From NCBI GenBank assembly GCA_027064025.1, contig JAMOQL010000242.1:1-32962 (forward strand): a stretch of DNA of 32,962 nucleotides, given 5' to 3'. This DNA comes from Bacteroidales bacterium (GTDB taxonomy: Bacteria; Bacteroidota; Bacteroidia; Bacteroidales; JAFGXI01). How positions within the stretch are numbered: position 1 is the stretch's first letter; every line of letters starts with the position of its first letter. Below, one piece after another: positions 9,858-18,454 of this stretch. Made by a program: the position numbers and the translations under genes. A model generated the notes under the pieces. It was given only the letters and a program-made list of their open reading frames with translations, did not search any database and had not been told where the DNA came from.

Positions 9858-10640
9858 ATGAAAAAAATACTAAGTTTATTGCTAATATTGTCGATTAGTA
9901 CGCTTTATGCTCAGAACTATAGAGTTATTAAAGTAGATGGCGATATTGTGTATAAAAAAGATGATAATCCTTTACAAAAAGGAAGCTCATTTAAAGCAGG
10001 AGAACAATTTCTTTTTAAATCGAAAAATGCAAGAGCCGCCCTCATTCTACCTGGGAAAGGACGATTTATTCTAAAACCTGATAACAGCAATTTGGCTTTT
10101 GCCAAAGCCAACCTTGCACCAGCTATGAGTAATATGAGTTCACGTTCAGGAGCTCTTGTGAATAGGGTAGATTTAGAAAACTATTTTTCTGGAAATTATG
10201 TGATATTAAATAAAGTAAAACTGCAAATCAGCGAAAGTATTTTTCCAATGAATGATAATCAATTCTTTTATGTAAGCTATATGTATAGAGGAGAGCGAAT
10301 TGATAAATTATTATCGCACGAAAAAGATATTCTAATACTCGAAAAAAAAGAGCTCCTAAAAATAGATGGCATTCCAATCGATGGCTCTGAGATTTCAGAA
10401 ATGAAATTAAAATACATGAATAGAAAAGAGAACAATGGACGAGTTACAATAAGTTCTTTTACTCCAATTTTCCCCGATTTAAAACAATTAAAAGAAGAAG
10501 TACAAATTGTATTGGATGGATTTTCTCAAAATTCTAAAGAAGATAAAATTAAGGAAGTTCTTATGTTTATCAATGAATTCTATGGAAAATACGATAAAGA
10601 CGATGTGCTATTATGGTTAGATTCTGAATTCACTTTCTAA
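9858..10640 (+). CDS. Exported FecR-like-domain protein, function unknown
   Basis: A 260-residue exported protein. The ATG at 9858 was chosen because it opens a clean signal peptide (MKKILSLLLILSISTLYAQ). The upstream in-frame TTG at 9849 would only add three residues. Residues about 20-75 (VIKVDGDIVYKKDDNPLQKGSSFKAGEQF, ending in a PGKGRFIL stretch) have the beta-rich pattern of a FecR domain, as found in periplasmic regulatory and surface proteins. The rest is unassigned: a middle beta segment and an acidic helical C-terminus (KEDKIKEVLMFINEFYGKYD). The gene lies 30 bases behind the SpoIIE sensor gene in the same direction, which suggests an operon. It could supply a periplasmic partner to the sensor, but that rests on position only. 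Confidence 0.6.
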   Translation: MKKILSLLLILSISTLYAQNYRVIKVDGDIVYKKDDNPLQKGSSFKAGEQFLFKSKNARAALILPGKGRFILKPDNSNLAFAKANLAPAMSNMSSRSGALVNRVDLENYFSGNYVILNKVKLQISESIFPMNDNQFFYVSYMYRGERIDKLLSHEKDILILEKKELLKIDGIPIDGSEISEMKLKYMNRKENNGRVTISSFTPIFPDLKQLKEEVQIVLDGFSQNSKEDKIKEVLMFINEFYGKYDKDDVLLWLDSEFTF

Positions 10641-10821
10641 AAGAATGGCATCTTTATTGATTAAACAATTTTGCTTTTTAAGTATAAAGATTATTTCTAT
10701 TATCCATCTAAAGTAGTAAAGAATATAAAAAAATGTTGGAAACTCTCTACATTTCTTGAAATTTTGATACTTTCGTGACTAAAGTAGAATTATTAATCTT
10801 TATTCAATAATTAACCAAATT

Positions 10822-10846
10822 AGTTCTTTTGCAATTTTAAAGAACT
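10822..10846. repeat. Inverted repeat in the leader of the 10865 gene
   Basis: AGTTCTTT (10822-10829) and AAAGAACT (10839-10846) are perfect 8-bp arms around a 9-base loop. The repeat ends 18 bases before the ATG at 10865, so it could be an mRNA hairpin near the ribosome site or an operator. There is no T-tract, so it is not a terminator. No convincing promoter was found in 10641-10864; TACTTTCG at 10768-10775 is a one-mismatch -7 candidate without a good -33. Confidence 0.4.
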
Positions 10847-10864
10847 TGATTAAAACATTAAAAG

Positions 10865-12442
10865 ATGAAAAAATTAGTTTCACTATTTATTATTATCAGC
10901 TTAACAGTAAGCTTATATGCACAATCGTTAGAGTCTGTCGATTGGGGAGCATATAAAGAAATGCCCGAACAAACATCATATCAACAAGCTGTTGGTTTCG
11001 ATTCTGATGCGTATTATTATATACGCTCCGATCATAAAGTAGGCTTAAATAGAAATAAAGTTTGGTTAGAAAGTTTTTCTTCATTAACCAATTCTTTCGA
11101 GCAATCGAACGAAATTCTTTTGCCAAGTGTTAGTGGAGTACAAACACAGTACGAGACTATGTTTTATAGAAATAATAAATTTATTTTATTTTCATCAGCC
11201 AAAAATAAAAATAGAAACCAATTAATTTTGTATGTTTCCTATTTAAAACCAGATGGTACATTGAAAAATAAGCCCAAAGAATTAGCTTCAGTTCCTTTGA
11301 GCAATGCTCCAAAAGATGGATTTAATATATTTTTGTCTGACGATGAAAAAAATATTGTGATTGAGTCTCATAAATCATTTAAAAAATATAATTCAGATAA
11401 ATTAAACACGATTATTCTAGATTTTAATCTTGCCGAAGTATTTAAGACAGATATCGTATTAGATGAAAAATTTAATAATAAAGATCTTATCATTGTTCAG
11501 AAATCGTACAATAACGGGAAAGTTATTATACTTGCAAAATCTGAAATTGTAAGCACAAGAAAAAGCTCGACAACCAAGACCTATAATTATATTGTTTTTA
11601 TATATAATACGGCAAAGAAATCTATGTTTAACTTTGTTGTAACCATGCCTAAATTTAAAGTAGCAGATGCTAGATACACCATTAATAAGAAAGGGAATAT
11701 TGTAGTTGGAGGATTTGTTAAAGGACGTTCCGTAAAATTTGCTAACGAAAAACAAGGAATGTTTTTTAAGAAATATAATCCAAATACCCTTAAAGCTATT
11801 CCAGATTTAGATTTAAAATCTTTCTTTATGAAGTTTCCTAGAGAATTTTTAACTGAAATAATAAAGCCTGAATATGGTGATACCAAAGATATTCAATATG
11901 CATACAGTGTAAATTCGATAGAAGAATTGGCCAATGGAGGGTATATCATTCTTACAGAACAAAAATGGGTAGATGGAAGAACTGTTGTCAAAGCAGGATC
12001 AAAAGAAGAAGATGGAATACAGTATTATCACTTCAACAATATTATGGCTGGAGGTATCAATAAAAAAGGAAAGTTTGAGTGGATAAAAATCTTCCCTAAA
12101 GTTCAAAACACAACCAATGATCATGGATATTATTCTTCTTATAAATTAGTGAAAGTTATGAATAAATTAAAATTATTCTATAATGGCAATGAATCTAATT
12201 TACACACTGGAGATTTAAAAAAAGTAAAAGAATTTAAGAATAATATTAGAACAAAACCTAACGGAATGGCTGCTGTATATACCATATATATGGACGGTAG
12301 CTACGAAAGAGACCCCATGTTTACAGGTAAAGACAAAGATGTTGTATTAATTCCGCAAACGTTGGCTCCTAACAGTGTCGAATACGGAGTGGGTGTTACT
12401 AACGGAAAAGAAGTTAAATTTTGTTCTTTTTCTGTAGAATAA
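10865..12442 (+). CDS. Exported protein of unknown function, possible beta-propeller
   Basis: Not recognised as a named family. The 525-residue protein starts with a clear signal peptide (MKKLVSLFIIISLTVSLYAQ, cleavage near 20), so it should reach the periplasm or outer surface. The mature part has no cysteine-lipobox, no C-terminal T9SS signal and no transmembrane segment. It is rich in short beta-strands ending in Asn/Gly turns (KFILFSSAKNKNRNQLILYV, GNIVVGGFVKGRSVKF, GGYIILTEQKWVDGRTV), which suggests a propeller-like fold. The same kind of sequence occurs in Bacteroidota hypothetical secreted proteins. It follows the sensor/FecR-like pair after a 224-base gap and ends in its own terminator, so it is probably a separate transcription unit. 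Confidence 0.6.
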   Translation: MKKLVSLFIIISLTVSLYAQSLESVDWGAYKEMPEQTSYQQAVGFDSDAYYYIRSDHKVGLNRNKVWLESFSSLTNSFEQSNEILLPSVSGVQTQYETMFYRNNKFILFSSAKNKNRNQLILYVSYLKPDGTLKNKPKELASVPLSNAPKDGFNIFLSDDEKNIVIESHKSFKKYNSDKLNTIILDFNLAEVFKTDIVLDEKFNNKDLIIVQKSYNNGKVIILAKSEIVSTRKSSTTKTYNYIVFIYNTAKKSMFNFVVTMPKFKVADARYTINKKGNIVVGGFVKGRSVKFANEKQGMFFKKYNPNTLKAIPDLDLKSFFMKFPREFLTEIIKPEYGDTKDIQYAYSVNSIEELANGGYIILTEQKWVDGRTVVKAGSKEEDGIQYYHFNNIMAGGINKKGKFEWIKIFPKVQNTTNDHGYYSSYKLVKVMNKLKLFYNGNESNLHTGDLKKVKEFKNNIRTKPNGMAAVYTIYMDGSYERDPMFTGKDKDVVLIPQTLAPNSVEYGVGVTNGKEVKFCSFSVE

Positions 12443-12472
12443 TAAAAGAACAAAAAAAATAGTTATAAATTT

Positions 12473-12500
12473 AAGCTGTCAATTTTTGACAGCTTTTTTT
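12473..12500 (+). terminator. Intrinsic terminator directly before the DUF2279 gene
   Basis: AAGCTGTCAA (12473-12482) pairs perfectly with TTGACAGCTT (12486-12495) around a TTT loop and runs into T to 12500. It closes the exported-protein gene that stops at 12442. It also ends only 8 bases before the next start codon at 12509. Confidence 0.85.
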
Positions 12501-12508
12501 ATTCAAGA

Positions 12509-13387
12509 ATGTTGAAACGAATAATATTTTTAATAAGTTTATTTTTAGTAACGAATAGTGCTTTCTCACAAATTAGAAATACAATCAATCAAAAAAGATT
12601 ATACTCTAGTTTAATGATTGATGCAGTTGGTTTATCAGTTAGTTATTTTATGTTAAATGAACTTTGGTATGCCGATTATCCACAATCAAAATTACATTGG
12701 TTTAACGATTGTAACGAATGGAGAGGTATGGATAAAACAGGACACGCATTCTCATCGTACCATTTATCAAATGTATATACTCAACAAATGCAATGGTCAG
12801 GATTAAAAACCTCTACAGCATCTATAATGGGTGCTGCTTTAGCTTTTGTAAGTATGTCGACTATAGAACTTTTAGATGCAAAATCAGAATATTGGGGCGC
12901 CTCTGTTTGCGATTTAACAGCAAATTTCACTGGCTCTGCAATATTTCTGACACAGCAATTACTCTGGAAAGAACAAAAAGTAAATATTAAATATTCTTTC
13001 CATCAAACCAAATTCCCATCTTATCGACCTAAAATTTCAGGACAAAATTTAAGTCAACAAATATTAAAAGACTATAATGGGCAAACTTATTGGTTAAGTG
13101 CTAATGTAAGGTCGTTTATTAATATAGAATGGTTTCCTAAATTGATAAATTTTGCGATAGGATACGGTGCTACAGGAATGATAGGAGGAAAATCTAATCC
13201 CGAAGATATACCATATTATGAACGGGAATCTCAGTTTTTTGTAAGTCTAGATATCGATTTAAGAAAGATTCCTGTAAAATCTAAATTTCTTAAAAAAGCA
13301 TTTTCTGTATTAAATATTATTAAAATCCCAATGCCTACACTTGAATTAAAGTCTGGTAAAATTTATGGACATTACCTTTATTTTTAA
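12509..13387 (+). CDS. DUF2279 (YfiM-like) exported protein
   Basis: A 292-residue protein with a signal peptide (MLKRIIFLISLFLVTNSAFSQ, about 21 residues). The DUF2279 signature is present: a conserved Trp/Asp-rich start (LHWFNDCNEWRGMDKTGHAF, near 70-90), hydrophobic helices (ASIMGAALAFVSMSTIELLDAKS) and a conserved acidic patch followed by DLTANFTGS, where the family places small polar residues. The last 130 residues look beta-rich (YWLSANVRSFINIEWF, FFVSLDIDLRKI) and may insert in or lie against the outer membrane. The family has no established function. The start codon falls only 8 bases after a terminator, so either transcription initiates inside the hairpin region or the gene depends on read-through. 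Confidence 0.75.
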   Translation: MLKRIIFLISLFLVTNSAFSQIRNTINQKRLYSSLMIDAVGLSVSYFMLNELWYADYPQSKLHWFNDCNEWRGMDKTGHAFSSYHLSNVYTQQMQWSGLKTSTASIMGAALAFVSMSTIELLDAKSEYWGASVCDLTANFTGSAIFLTQQLLWKEQKVNIKYSFHQTKFPSYRPKISGQNLSQQILKDYNGQTYWLSANVRSFINIEWFPKLINFAIGYGATGMIGGKSNPEDIPYYERESQFFVSLDIDLRKIPVKSKFLKKAFSVLNIIKIPMPTLELKSGKIYGHYLYF

Positions 13388-13503
13388 AAATAATTTATAT
13401 TGTCTATTCAAATAGATACTGAGTATCATTAATAATTACACTTTAGTACTTCCTTGAACTCAATAAAGTAAATATTATTAGTATCTAGTTTCTTTAAATT
13501 GCG

Positions 13504-13536
13504 TTGAGCCTTTTGGATTAATAATGTGTATTTTTG
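13504..13536 (+). promoter_or_regulatory. Promoter of the Dabb-manA-engB operon
   Basis: TTG (13504-13506) and TATTTTTG (13529-13536) are 22 bases apart, close to the Bacteroidota consensus spacing. The first gene starts at 13561, giving a leader of roughly 20 bases. Confidence 0.55.
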
Positions 13537-13560
13537 TTTTTTTTATATAATTTCTAAGAA

Positions 13561-13851
13561 ATGATAAAACATATAGTGTCCTTTAAATTGAAGGAAGAGC
13601 ATAAAGATAAGACACAAATAATAAAAAAAGCTCTAGAGGCCTTACCTTCAAAAATAAATCAAATTATAGGTTTTGAAGTTGGAATAAATATTTCTGATTC
13701 TGTTGCTGCGTATGATATAGTATTGGTTTCTGAATTTATTTCTCTAAAAGAATTAAACGAATATAGAATACATCCGGAACACATTAAAGTTACAGAAATA
13801 ATAGCGTTGTACAAATCAGAGTCAATGGTTGTCGATTATCAAATTAATTAA
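13561..13851 (+). CDS. Dabb-family (stress-responsive alpha/beta-barrel) protein
   Basis: A 96-residue single-domain protein of the Dabb family, small ferredoxin-like proteins that dimerise into an alpha/beta barrel. The family hallmarks are the opening MIKHIVSFKLKEEH, with a conserved His in the first strand, the helix KKALEALPSKINQIIGFEVG, and the HPEHIKVTEI segment near the end. Bacterial members rarely have a proven reaction, and some plant and fungal relatives are cyclases. It is the first gene of a run with manA (18 bases later) and engB. That arrangement looks like housekeeping rather than a specialised pathway. Confidence 0.85.
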   Translation: MIKHIVSFKLKEEHKDKTQIIKKALEALPSKINQIIGFEVGINISDSVAAYDIVLVSEFISLKELNEYRIHPEHIKVTEIIALYKSESMVVDYQIN

Positions 13852-13869
13852 AAAGAAGAGAAAATAATT

Positions 13870-14865
13870 ATGGAATTATATCCAATAAAATTTGAACCTA
13901 TCCTTATCGATAAAATTTGGGGAGGATCAAAACTTAAAAAAAAATTAGGCAAAGAGAAAGCTTCCAATACTTGTGGAGAATCTTGGGAAATATCAAGTAT
14001 AGAAGGGCATGTCTCGGAAGTTAAGAATGGCTTTCTAAAAGGAAACGATTTAAACGATTTGTTGGAAGTTTACATGGCTGACTTGATAGGAGAAGTTATT
14101 TATGAGAAATTTGGAAACGAGTTTCCTTTATTATTCAAGTTTATAGATGCTTCAGACGTCTTATCTATTCAAGTACACCCAGACGATAATTTGGCTAAGA
14201 ATAGGCACAATGCATATGGGAAAACAGAAATGTGGTATGTTTTAGATGCTGACAAAGATGCTGAATTAATTATTGGATTTAAGAAGACAATTAACAAAGA
14301 AATATATTTGCAATCTTTGAATAATGACGAGCTTACAACTATTTTAAATACAGAAAAAGTAAAAGCTGGTTCTTCATTTTATATTCCTGCTGGAAGAGTA
14401 CATGCCATTGGTAAAGGTATATTACTAGCCGAAATACAGCAAACTTCGGACATTACCTACCGTATATATGACTGGAATCGCAAATCCAAGAATGGAGAAG
14501 AGAGAGAACTCCATACCGATCTGGCTGTAGATGCTATTGATTATGCATATCACAAGAAATTAAACATCGAATACGATGTAAAAAAGAATGATGCATCAAC
14601 GCTTGTCGATTCAAAATATTTTACTACAAATTTTTTATTTTTAGATAAAAAAATAGAAACAGATTATTCAATTTTAGATAGTTTTATTGTTTATATGTGT
14701 TTAGAAGGGGAGTTCATGGTAGAGTTGGATAATGGAACCAAAGAACTAATTAAGAAAGGAGAAAGTGTCCTAATACCTGCCATTGCCGAGCAAGTTAGTT
14801 TGACACCTATTATTGAGACTAAAATTCTTGAAGTTTTTATTAAACCTGATAAATTAAAGAAATAA
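13870..14865 (+). CDS. manA: Class I mannose-6-phosphate isomerase
   Basis: Interconverts mannose 6-phosphate and fructose 6-phosphate, feeding GDP-mannose and glycan synthesis or mannose use. The 331-residue, short bacterial type I cupin enzyme shows the zinc ligands of the family: Q101 and H103 in SIQVHPDD, E120 in KTEMWYVL, and H178 in [11 protein letters not shown]. The downstream substrate-site arginine is in the [14 protein letters not shown] stretch. A C-terminal cupin half follows ([25 protein letters not shown]). Its stop codon overlaps the engB start as TAATG, so translation is likely coupled. Confidence 0.93.
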   Translation: MELYPIKFEPILIDKIWGGSKLKKKLGKEKASNTCGESWEISSIEGHVSEVKNGFLKGNDLNDLLEVYMADLIGEVIYEKFGNEFPLLFKFIDASDVLSIQVHPDDNLAKNRHNAYGKTEMWYVLDADKDAELIIGFKKTINKEIYLQSLNNDELTTILNTEKVKAGSSFYIPAGRVHAIGKGILLAEIQQTSDITYRIYDWNRKSKNGEERELHTDLAVDAIDYAYHKKLNIEYDVKKNDASTLVDSKYFTTNFLFLDKKIETDYSILDSFIVYMCLEGEFMVELDNGTKELIKKGESVLIPAIAEQVSLTPIIETKILEVFIKPDKLKK

Positions 14866-15470
14866 TGATTATTAAAACAGCACAATTCGAAGTTAGTAAT
14901 TCTGATTATAAAAAATGTCCAGATACAAGCAAGTTAGAATATGCATTTATTGGGCGTTCAAATGTAGGTAAGTCATCGTTAATCAATATGTTAACAAATC
15001 ATAAAAAATTAGCTAAAATATCATCATCACCAGGGAAGACACAGCTAGTTAATCATTTCTTAATTAATGATAAATGGTACTTGGTAGATTTGCCCGGTTA
15101 TGGATACGCTAAAGTTTCTAAATCTAACAGAGAAAAATTTGGGCAGTTGATAAAAGATTATATCCTTAAAAGAACACAATTAGTAATTCTATTTGTTCTG
15201 ATAGATGTAAGGCACGACCCTCAAAAAATCGATTTAGAATTTATGGAGTGGTTAGGCGAAAAGCAGATTCCTTTCTCAATAATTTTTACCAAAGCAGATA
15301 AACTATCATCCTCGAAATTACATAAAAGCCTTACTTCTTATAAAAAGAAAATGCTTGATAGATGGGAGATTATGCCATCTCATTATATTAGTTCATCCGA
15401 GGATAAAAGAGGAAAGGACGAAATCCTTGATTATATCGATGAGTTAAACAAAAATATTAAGTTAGAGTAG
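14865..15470 (+). CDS. engB: Ribosome-biogenesis GTP-binding protein EngB (YihA/YsxC)
   Basis: Essential TRAFAC-class GTPase involved in large-subunit assembly. The 201-residue protein carries all G motifs: G1 GRSNVGKSS (near 29), a G2 threonine in [11 protein letters not shown]3 DLPGYGYA, G4 FTKADKL and G5 SSSEDK. The N-terminus ([23 protein letters not shown]) matches the family. The ATG shares one base with the manA stop codon (TAATG at 14863-14867). Confidence 0.95.
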   Translation: MIIKTAQFEVSNSDYKKCPDTSKLEYAFIGRSNVGKSSLINMLTNHKKLAKISSSPGKTQLVNHFLINDKWYLVDLPGYGYAKVSKSNREKFGQLIKDYILKRTQLVILFVLIDVRHDPQKIDLEFMEWLGEKQIPFSIIFTKADKLSSSKLHKSLTSYKKKMLDRWEIMPSHYISSSEDKRGKDEILDYIDELNKNIKLE

Positions 15471-15535
15471 GTTGTTAACGTTTTTTCTTAATAACTATTT
15501 CTTTTAGAAAACAATAATACTTCATTCGAAATCTT

Positions 15536-15543
15536 TATTTTTG
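15536..15543 (+). promoter_or_regulatory. Candidate -7 element of prs
   Basis: TATTTTTG matches TAnnTTTG 30 bases before the prs ATG. No good TTG is found at the usual distance, so the -33 element is weak or absent. Confidence 0.45.
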
Positions 15544-15573
15544 CAAAATAATTAACAAAACAAATATTTAGTT

Positions 15574-16512
15574 ATGTCTCATATTTCTCCAATTAAATTT
15601 TTTACAGGAACAGAAACTCGGTATTTTGCCGAAAAAGTGGCACATTCTTATGGTCAACCATTAGGTAAATCTTCTCTAACTCGCTTTAGTGATGGGGAAT
15701 TTGTAGTTGCATTTGACGAAACAGTTCGTGGAACAACAGTTTTTATTATTCAATCTACTTTTACTCCAACAGAGAATTTGTTCGAGCTATTACTCTTGAT
15801 AGATGCTGCAAAAAGAGCGTCTGCTTATAAAATTGTGGCTGTAATTCCTTATTTTGGATTTGCCAGACAAGACAGAAAAGATAAACCAAGAGTTGCTATT
15901 GGAGCAAAGTTAATGGCCGATTTATTAGAAGCGGCAGGTGTAAGTCGAGTTATGACAATGGATTTACACGCCGATCAGATTCAAGGATTCTTTAATATCC
16001 CTGTTGATCATATTTATGCATCATCTGTATTCTTGCCATATATAAAAAGTCTAAATCTCGATAACTTGGTTATTGCTTCGCCAGATATGGGTGGCACAAA
16101 ACGAGCCAATGCATATTCTAAATTTTTAAATGCTCCAATGGTTGTTGCTCATAAGAGTAGAGAAAAGGCAAATGTGGTTTCTGAAATGACAGTTATTGGA
16201 GATGTAAAAGGTAAAAATGTAATCATTCTTGATGATATGATTGATACAGCTGGAACAGTTACTAAGGCAGCTGATATTATGATGGAGCATGGTGCTTTGA
16301 GTGTTAGAGCTATTGCAACTCATCCTGTATTGTCTGGACCAGCATATGATAGAATTAGAGAATCACAAATTAAAGAAGTAATTGTAAGTGATTCGATTCC
16401 TGTAAATACAAGTTGTAAAAAAGTTAAAGTGTTATCAGTTGCAGAGGTCTTTGCAGATACTATTAACAAAGTATATAATTTTGAATCTATAAGTGGAAAT
16501 TTTATTTTATAA
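15574..16512 (+). CDS. prs: Ribose-phosphate pyrophosphokinase
   Basis: Makes PRPP from ribose 5-phosphate and ATP for nucleotide, histidine, tryptophan and NAD synthesis. The 312-residue protein has the expected class I layout: SDGEFVVAFDETVRGTTVF (ribose-phosphate/ATP region, near 38-55), the flexible loop with YFGFARQDRKDKPR, the DLHADQIQGFF segment with metal-binding His/Asp, and the PRPP loop VIILDDMIDTAGTVTKAA (near 214-230). It is separated from engB by about 100 bases, has its own candidate promoter and ends in a strong terminator. Confidence 0.96.
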   Translation: MSHISPIKFFTGTETRYFAEKVAHSYGQPLGKSSLTRFSDGEFVVAFDETVRGTTVFIIQSTFTPTENLFELLLLIDAAKRASAYKIVAVIPYFGFARQDRKDKPRVAIGAKLMADLLEAAGVSRVMTMDLHADQIQGFFNIPVDHIYASSVFLPYIKSLNLDNLVIASPDMGGTKRANAYSKFLNAPMVVAHKSREKANVVSEMTVIGDVKGKNVIILDDMIDTAGTVTKAADIMMEHGALSVRAIATHPVLSGPAYDRIRESQIKEVIVSDSIPVNTSCKKVKVLSVAEVFADTINKVYNFESISGNFIL

Positions 16513-16536
16513 AGAAATCTATATAAAAATTAAATG

Positions 16537-16570
16537 GACTGTTTCACTAATTTGAAGCAGTCTTTTTTTT
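16537..16570 (+). terminator. Intrinsic terminator of prs
   Basis: GACTGTTTCA (16537-16546) pairs with TGAAGCAGTC (16553-16562, one G-U pair) and is followed by eight T. The T-tract reaches the stop codon of the convergent S41 peptidase gene (16569-16571). Confidence 0.85.
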
Positions 16571-17594
16571 ATTGTAGTAATTCTATTGTCTCAATAGCTT
16601 TATCTATCACTGCGTCTTTTCCAAGTAACACATCGGTTTCATTTAGCTGCGAGAATATATCAGGAGGAACTCCATTCTCAAAATTTTCATTTTTTAATGA
16701 CAAAGTTTTGCTAACCGAAAAACGATATGTCCAACCGTTTGGTAATTGACCACCTGATGGAGCACCGAGACCTCCACCTGTAGTATCTCCAATCAGAGTA
16801 ATATTTGGAATAGCTTTGCAGGCGAGAGAGAAAAAAGATGTTGCCGAAAAACTACCTCTATCGATTAACACTATTATTGGTTTGTTGGTATAATAATACT
16901 GAGCATTTGGCTTTACATATGCTTTCTGAACCTCTGAAAAGTTATCATGTTCTGGTCCTTTTTTTATATAAGAATGATAAATCTCCGTTTTTGTTCTTAC
17001 AAAGTGTTCCAATATTTTAAAGACATTTGTGATAGATCCGCCACCATTTTGTCTTAAATCTAATATCAGTCCATCGGTTTTAGAAAATCTTGCTAAAATA
17101 AAATCCATGTCGTATTGACTTACAGTGCCTGAGAATGAATTATAACGAATGTAACCAATGTTATTATTTTTTGCATAATCATGAATAAATGGGCCTGTAA
17201 CATAATATTTTGAAGAAATATAATTTTCTTTTATTATGCGCTCATTATAGTTGTTGGGAGCGTTTAGATCAAATTCATATCTAGAAACATTGAAAGGAGA
17301 AATCAGATTTACGTGTCCATCTTTTAATTCACATAGCATATCAAATAATACATCGAATAATTGATATTCGCTCATACTATTGTTAACTTGATTTTTATAA
17401 ATATGGTAAATACTATCCCAGTCTACTTTCTTATAATCAAAAAATGAATAGTGTTGATCGACCTCTTTCCACAAATACTCAAAAGTTTCATTTGGTTTTT
17501 CCGATGGGGCATCATCCATAAATAATTTATCACAAGAGATTAAGGATGAGATAATTACGATTAAGATACTGTATTTTATTAAAAATGCCTTCAT
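16569..17594 (-). CDS. S41-family peptidase lipoprotein
   Basis: Predicted periplasm-facing lipoprotein and serine peptidase. The 341-residue protein starts with a lipoprotein signal peptide (lipobox LISC, lipidated Cys 21). An N-terminal tricorn-type helical region (ETFEYLWKEVDQHYSFFDY) is followed by the S41 catalytic core: GLILDLRQNGGGS, IIVLIDRGSFSATSFF with the nucleophilic Ser in GSFSAT, and GDTTGGGLGAPSGG. No PDZ domain is evident, which is common in Bacteroidota S41 lipoproteins. The start codon overlaps the stop of the preceding barrel gene by one base (TAATG), so the peptidase is the last gene of a coupled unit of histidine kinase, barrel and peptidase. The natural substrate is unknown; processing of a surface protein or a role in signalling would fit the context. 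Confidence 0.88.
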   Translation of the reverse strand: MKAFLIKYSILIVIISSLISCDKLFMDDAPSEKPNETFEYLWKEVDQHYSFFDYKKVDWDSIYHIYKNQVNNSMSEYQLFDVLFDMLCELKDGHVNLISPFNVSRYEFDLNAPNNYNERIIKENYISSKYYVTGPFIHDYAKNNNIGYIRYNSFSGTVSQYDMDFILARFSKTDGLILDLRQNGGGSITNVFKILEHFVRTKTEIYHSYIKKGPEHDNFSEVQKAYVKPNAQYYYTNKPIIVLIDRGSFSATSFFSLACKAIPNITLIGDTTGGGLGAPSGGQLPNGWTYRFSVSKTLSLKNENFENGVPPDIFSQLNETDVLLGKDAVIDKAIETIELLQ

Positions 17595-18454
17595 TAGTTT
17601 AATCTAAATAATAACGAAAATTGTAAAATGTGTTCTGTTGATTGATATGAATTAAAGACATCTGTAAATTTAAAGCCTTGCCATAAGTACGAAATCCTTA
17701 TTGCATTATTATTTGACAAATAGTAGGTCATATTCATGTTTGTATTTATTTGAAATGCATTGTTAAAAATAAAAAATGATTGTGAATCTATGTCTATAAA
17801 ATTTTCGCCATTGCTAAAATCACTAATCGAAGAGTAAGGAGGTCTTAGATTATAAAAGAAAATAGGGAGATTGAATTTAAAATCGAGCTTAATTTTTCTA
17901 TTTCGTCTATTTATTTTTAAAAACCAAATTTTCAGAGTTTTACTCTTCCAACTAAAGTAATGTTCTACTTGATATGATAATGCTAAGTTGTTTAAAAATG
18001 AATAGTTTAATGATGCGTTTTGTAGATTGTAATTATAATAGAAAAGAGCATTATTGTTAATTTGTCCTCCAATAAAATTACGAAATTTAGAGTCCGATCG
18101 TGTTATCGAATGAACATATCTAAAATTGAAATTTAAAGTATATTCTGTGGCAGGATAGATAACATACTCAGTTGTAGCAGATAAGTTACCATAGAAGCCC
18201 TTTAAATTAATTTCATATTTATGTTTATTACCCTCGGATTCGAAAGCAATATTACCACCGATTAGTGCCCCTTGATACAAAAGTGGTGAGCTTTGTAAAT
18301 CTTGTCGCTTAAAATAATTTGCAGATATTCCGAAACTAAAATAGTGTTGTTGTATTGTGTCAGTAAATAAATAATCGTCATTCTCTAAATTTACCACTTG
18401 AGAAAAGCTTATCGCAGAAAATAATAATAAACAGAATATTAATGTATTACGCAT
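17594..18454 (-). CDS. Predicted outer-membrane beta-barrel protein, unknown function
   Basis: Unrecognised family. The 286-residue protein has a signal peptide (MRNTLIFCLLLFSAISFSQ, about 19 residues). The mature part shows alternating hydrophobic and polar strands rich in Tyr, Phe and Asn throughout (HYFSFGISANYFKR, YTLNFNFRYVHSI, ALSYQVEHYFSW, AIRISYLWQGFKF) and ends in an aromatic final strand (HILQFSLLFRLN), all typical of an outer-membrane barrel of 10-14 strands. It sits between a sensor kinase and a lipoprotein peptidase, and overlaps both: its start shares 8 bases with the kinase stop and its stop shares one base with the peptidase start. A role as sensed or processed surface component is inference from that arrangement. 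Confidence 0.6.
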   Translation of the reverse strand: MRNTLIFCLLLFSAISFSQVVNLENDDYLFTDTIQQHYFSFGISANYFKRQDLQSSPLLYQGALIGGNIAFESEGNKHKYEINLKGFYGNLSATTEYVIYPATEYTLNFNFRYVHSITRSDSKFRNFIGGQINNNALFYYNYNLQNASLNYSFLNNLALSYQVEHYFSWKSKTLKIWFLKINRRNRKIKLDFKFNLPIFFYNLRPPYSSISDFSNGENFIDIDSQSFFIFNNAFQINTNMNMTYYLSNNNAIRISYLWQGFKFTDVFNSYQSTEHILQFSLLFRLN

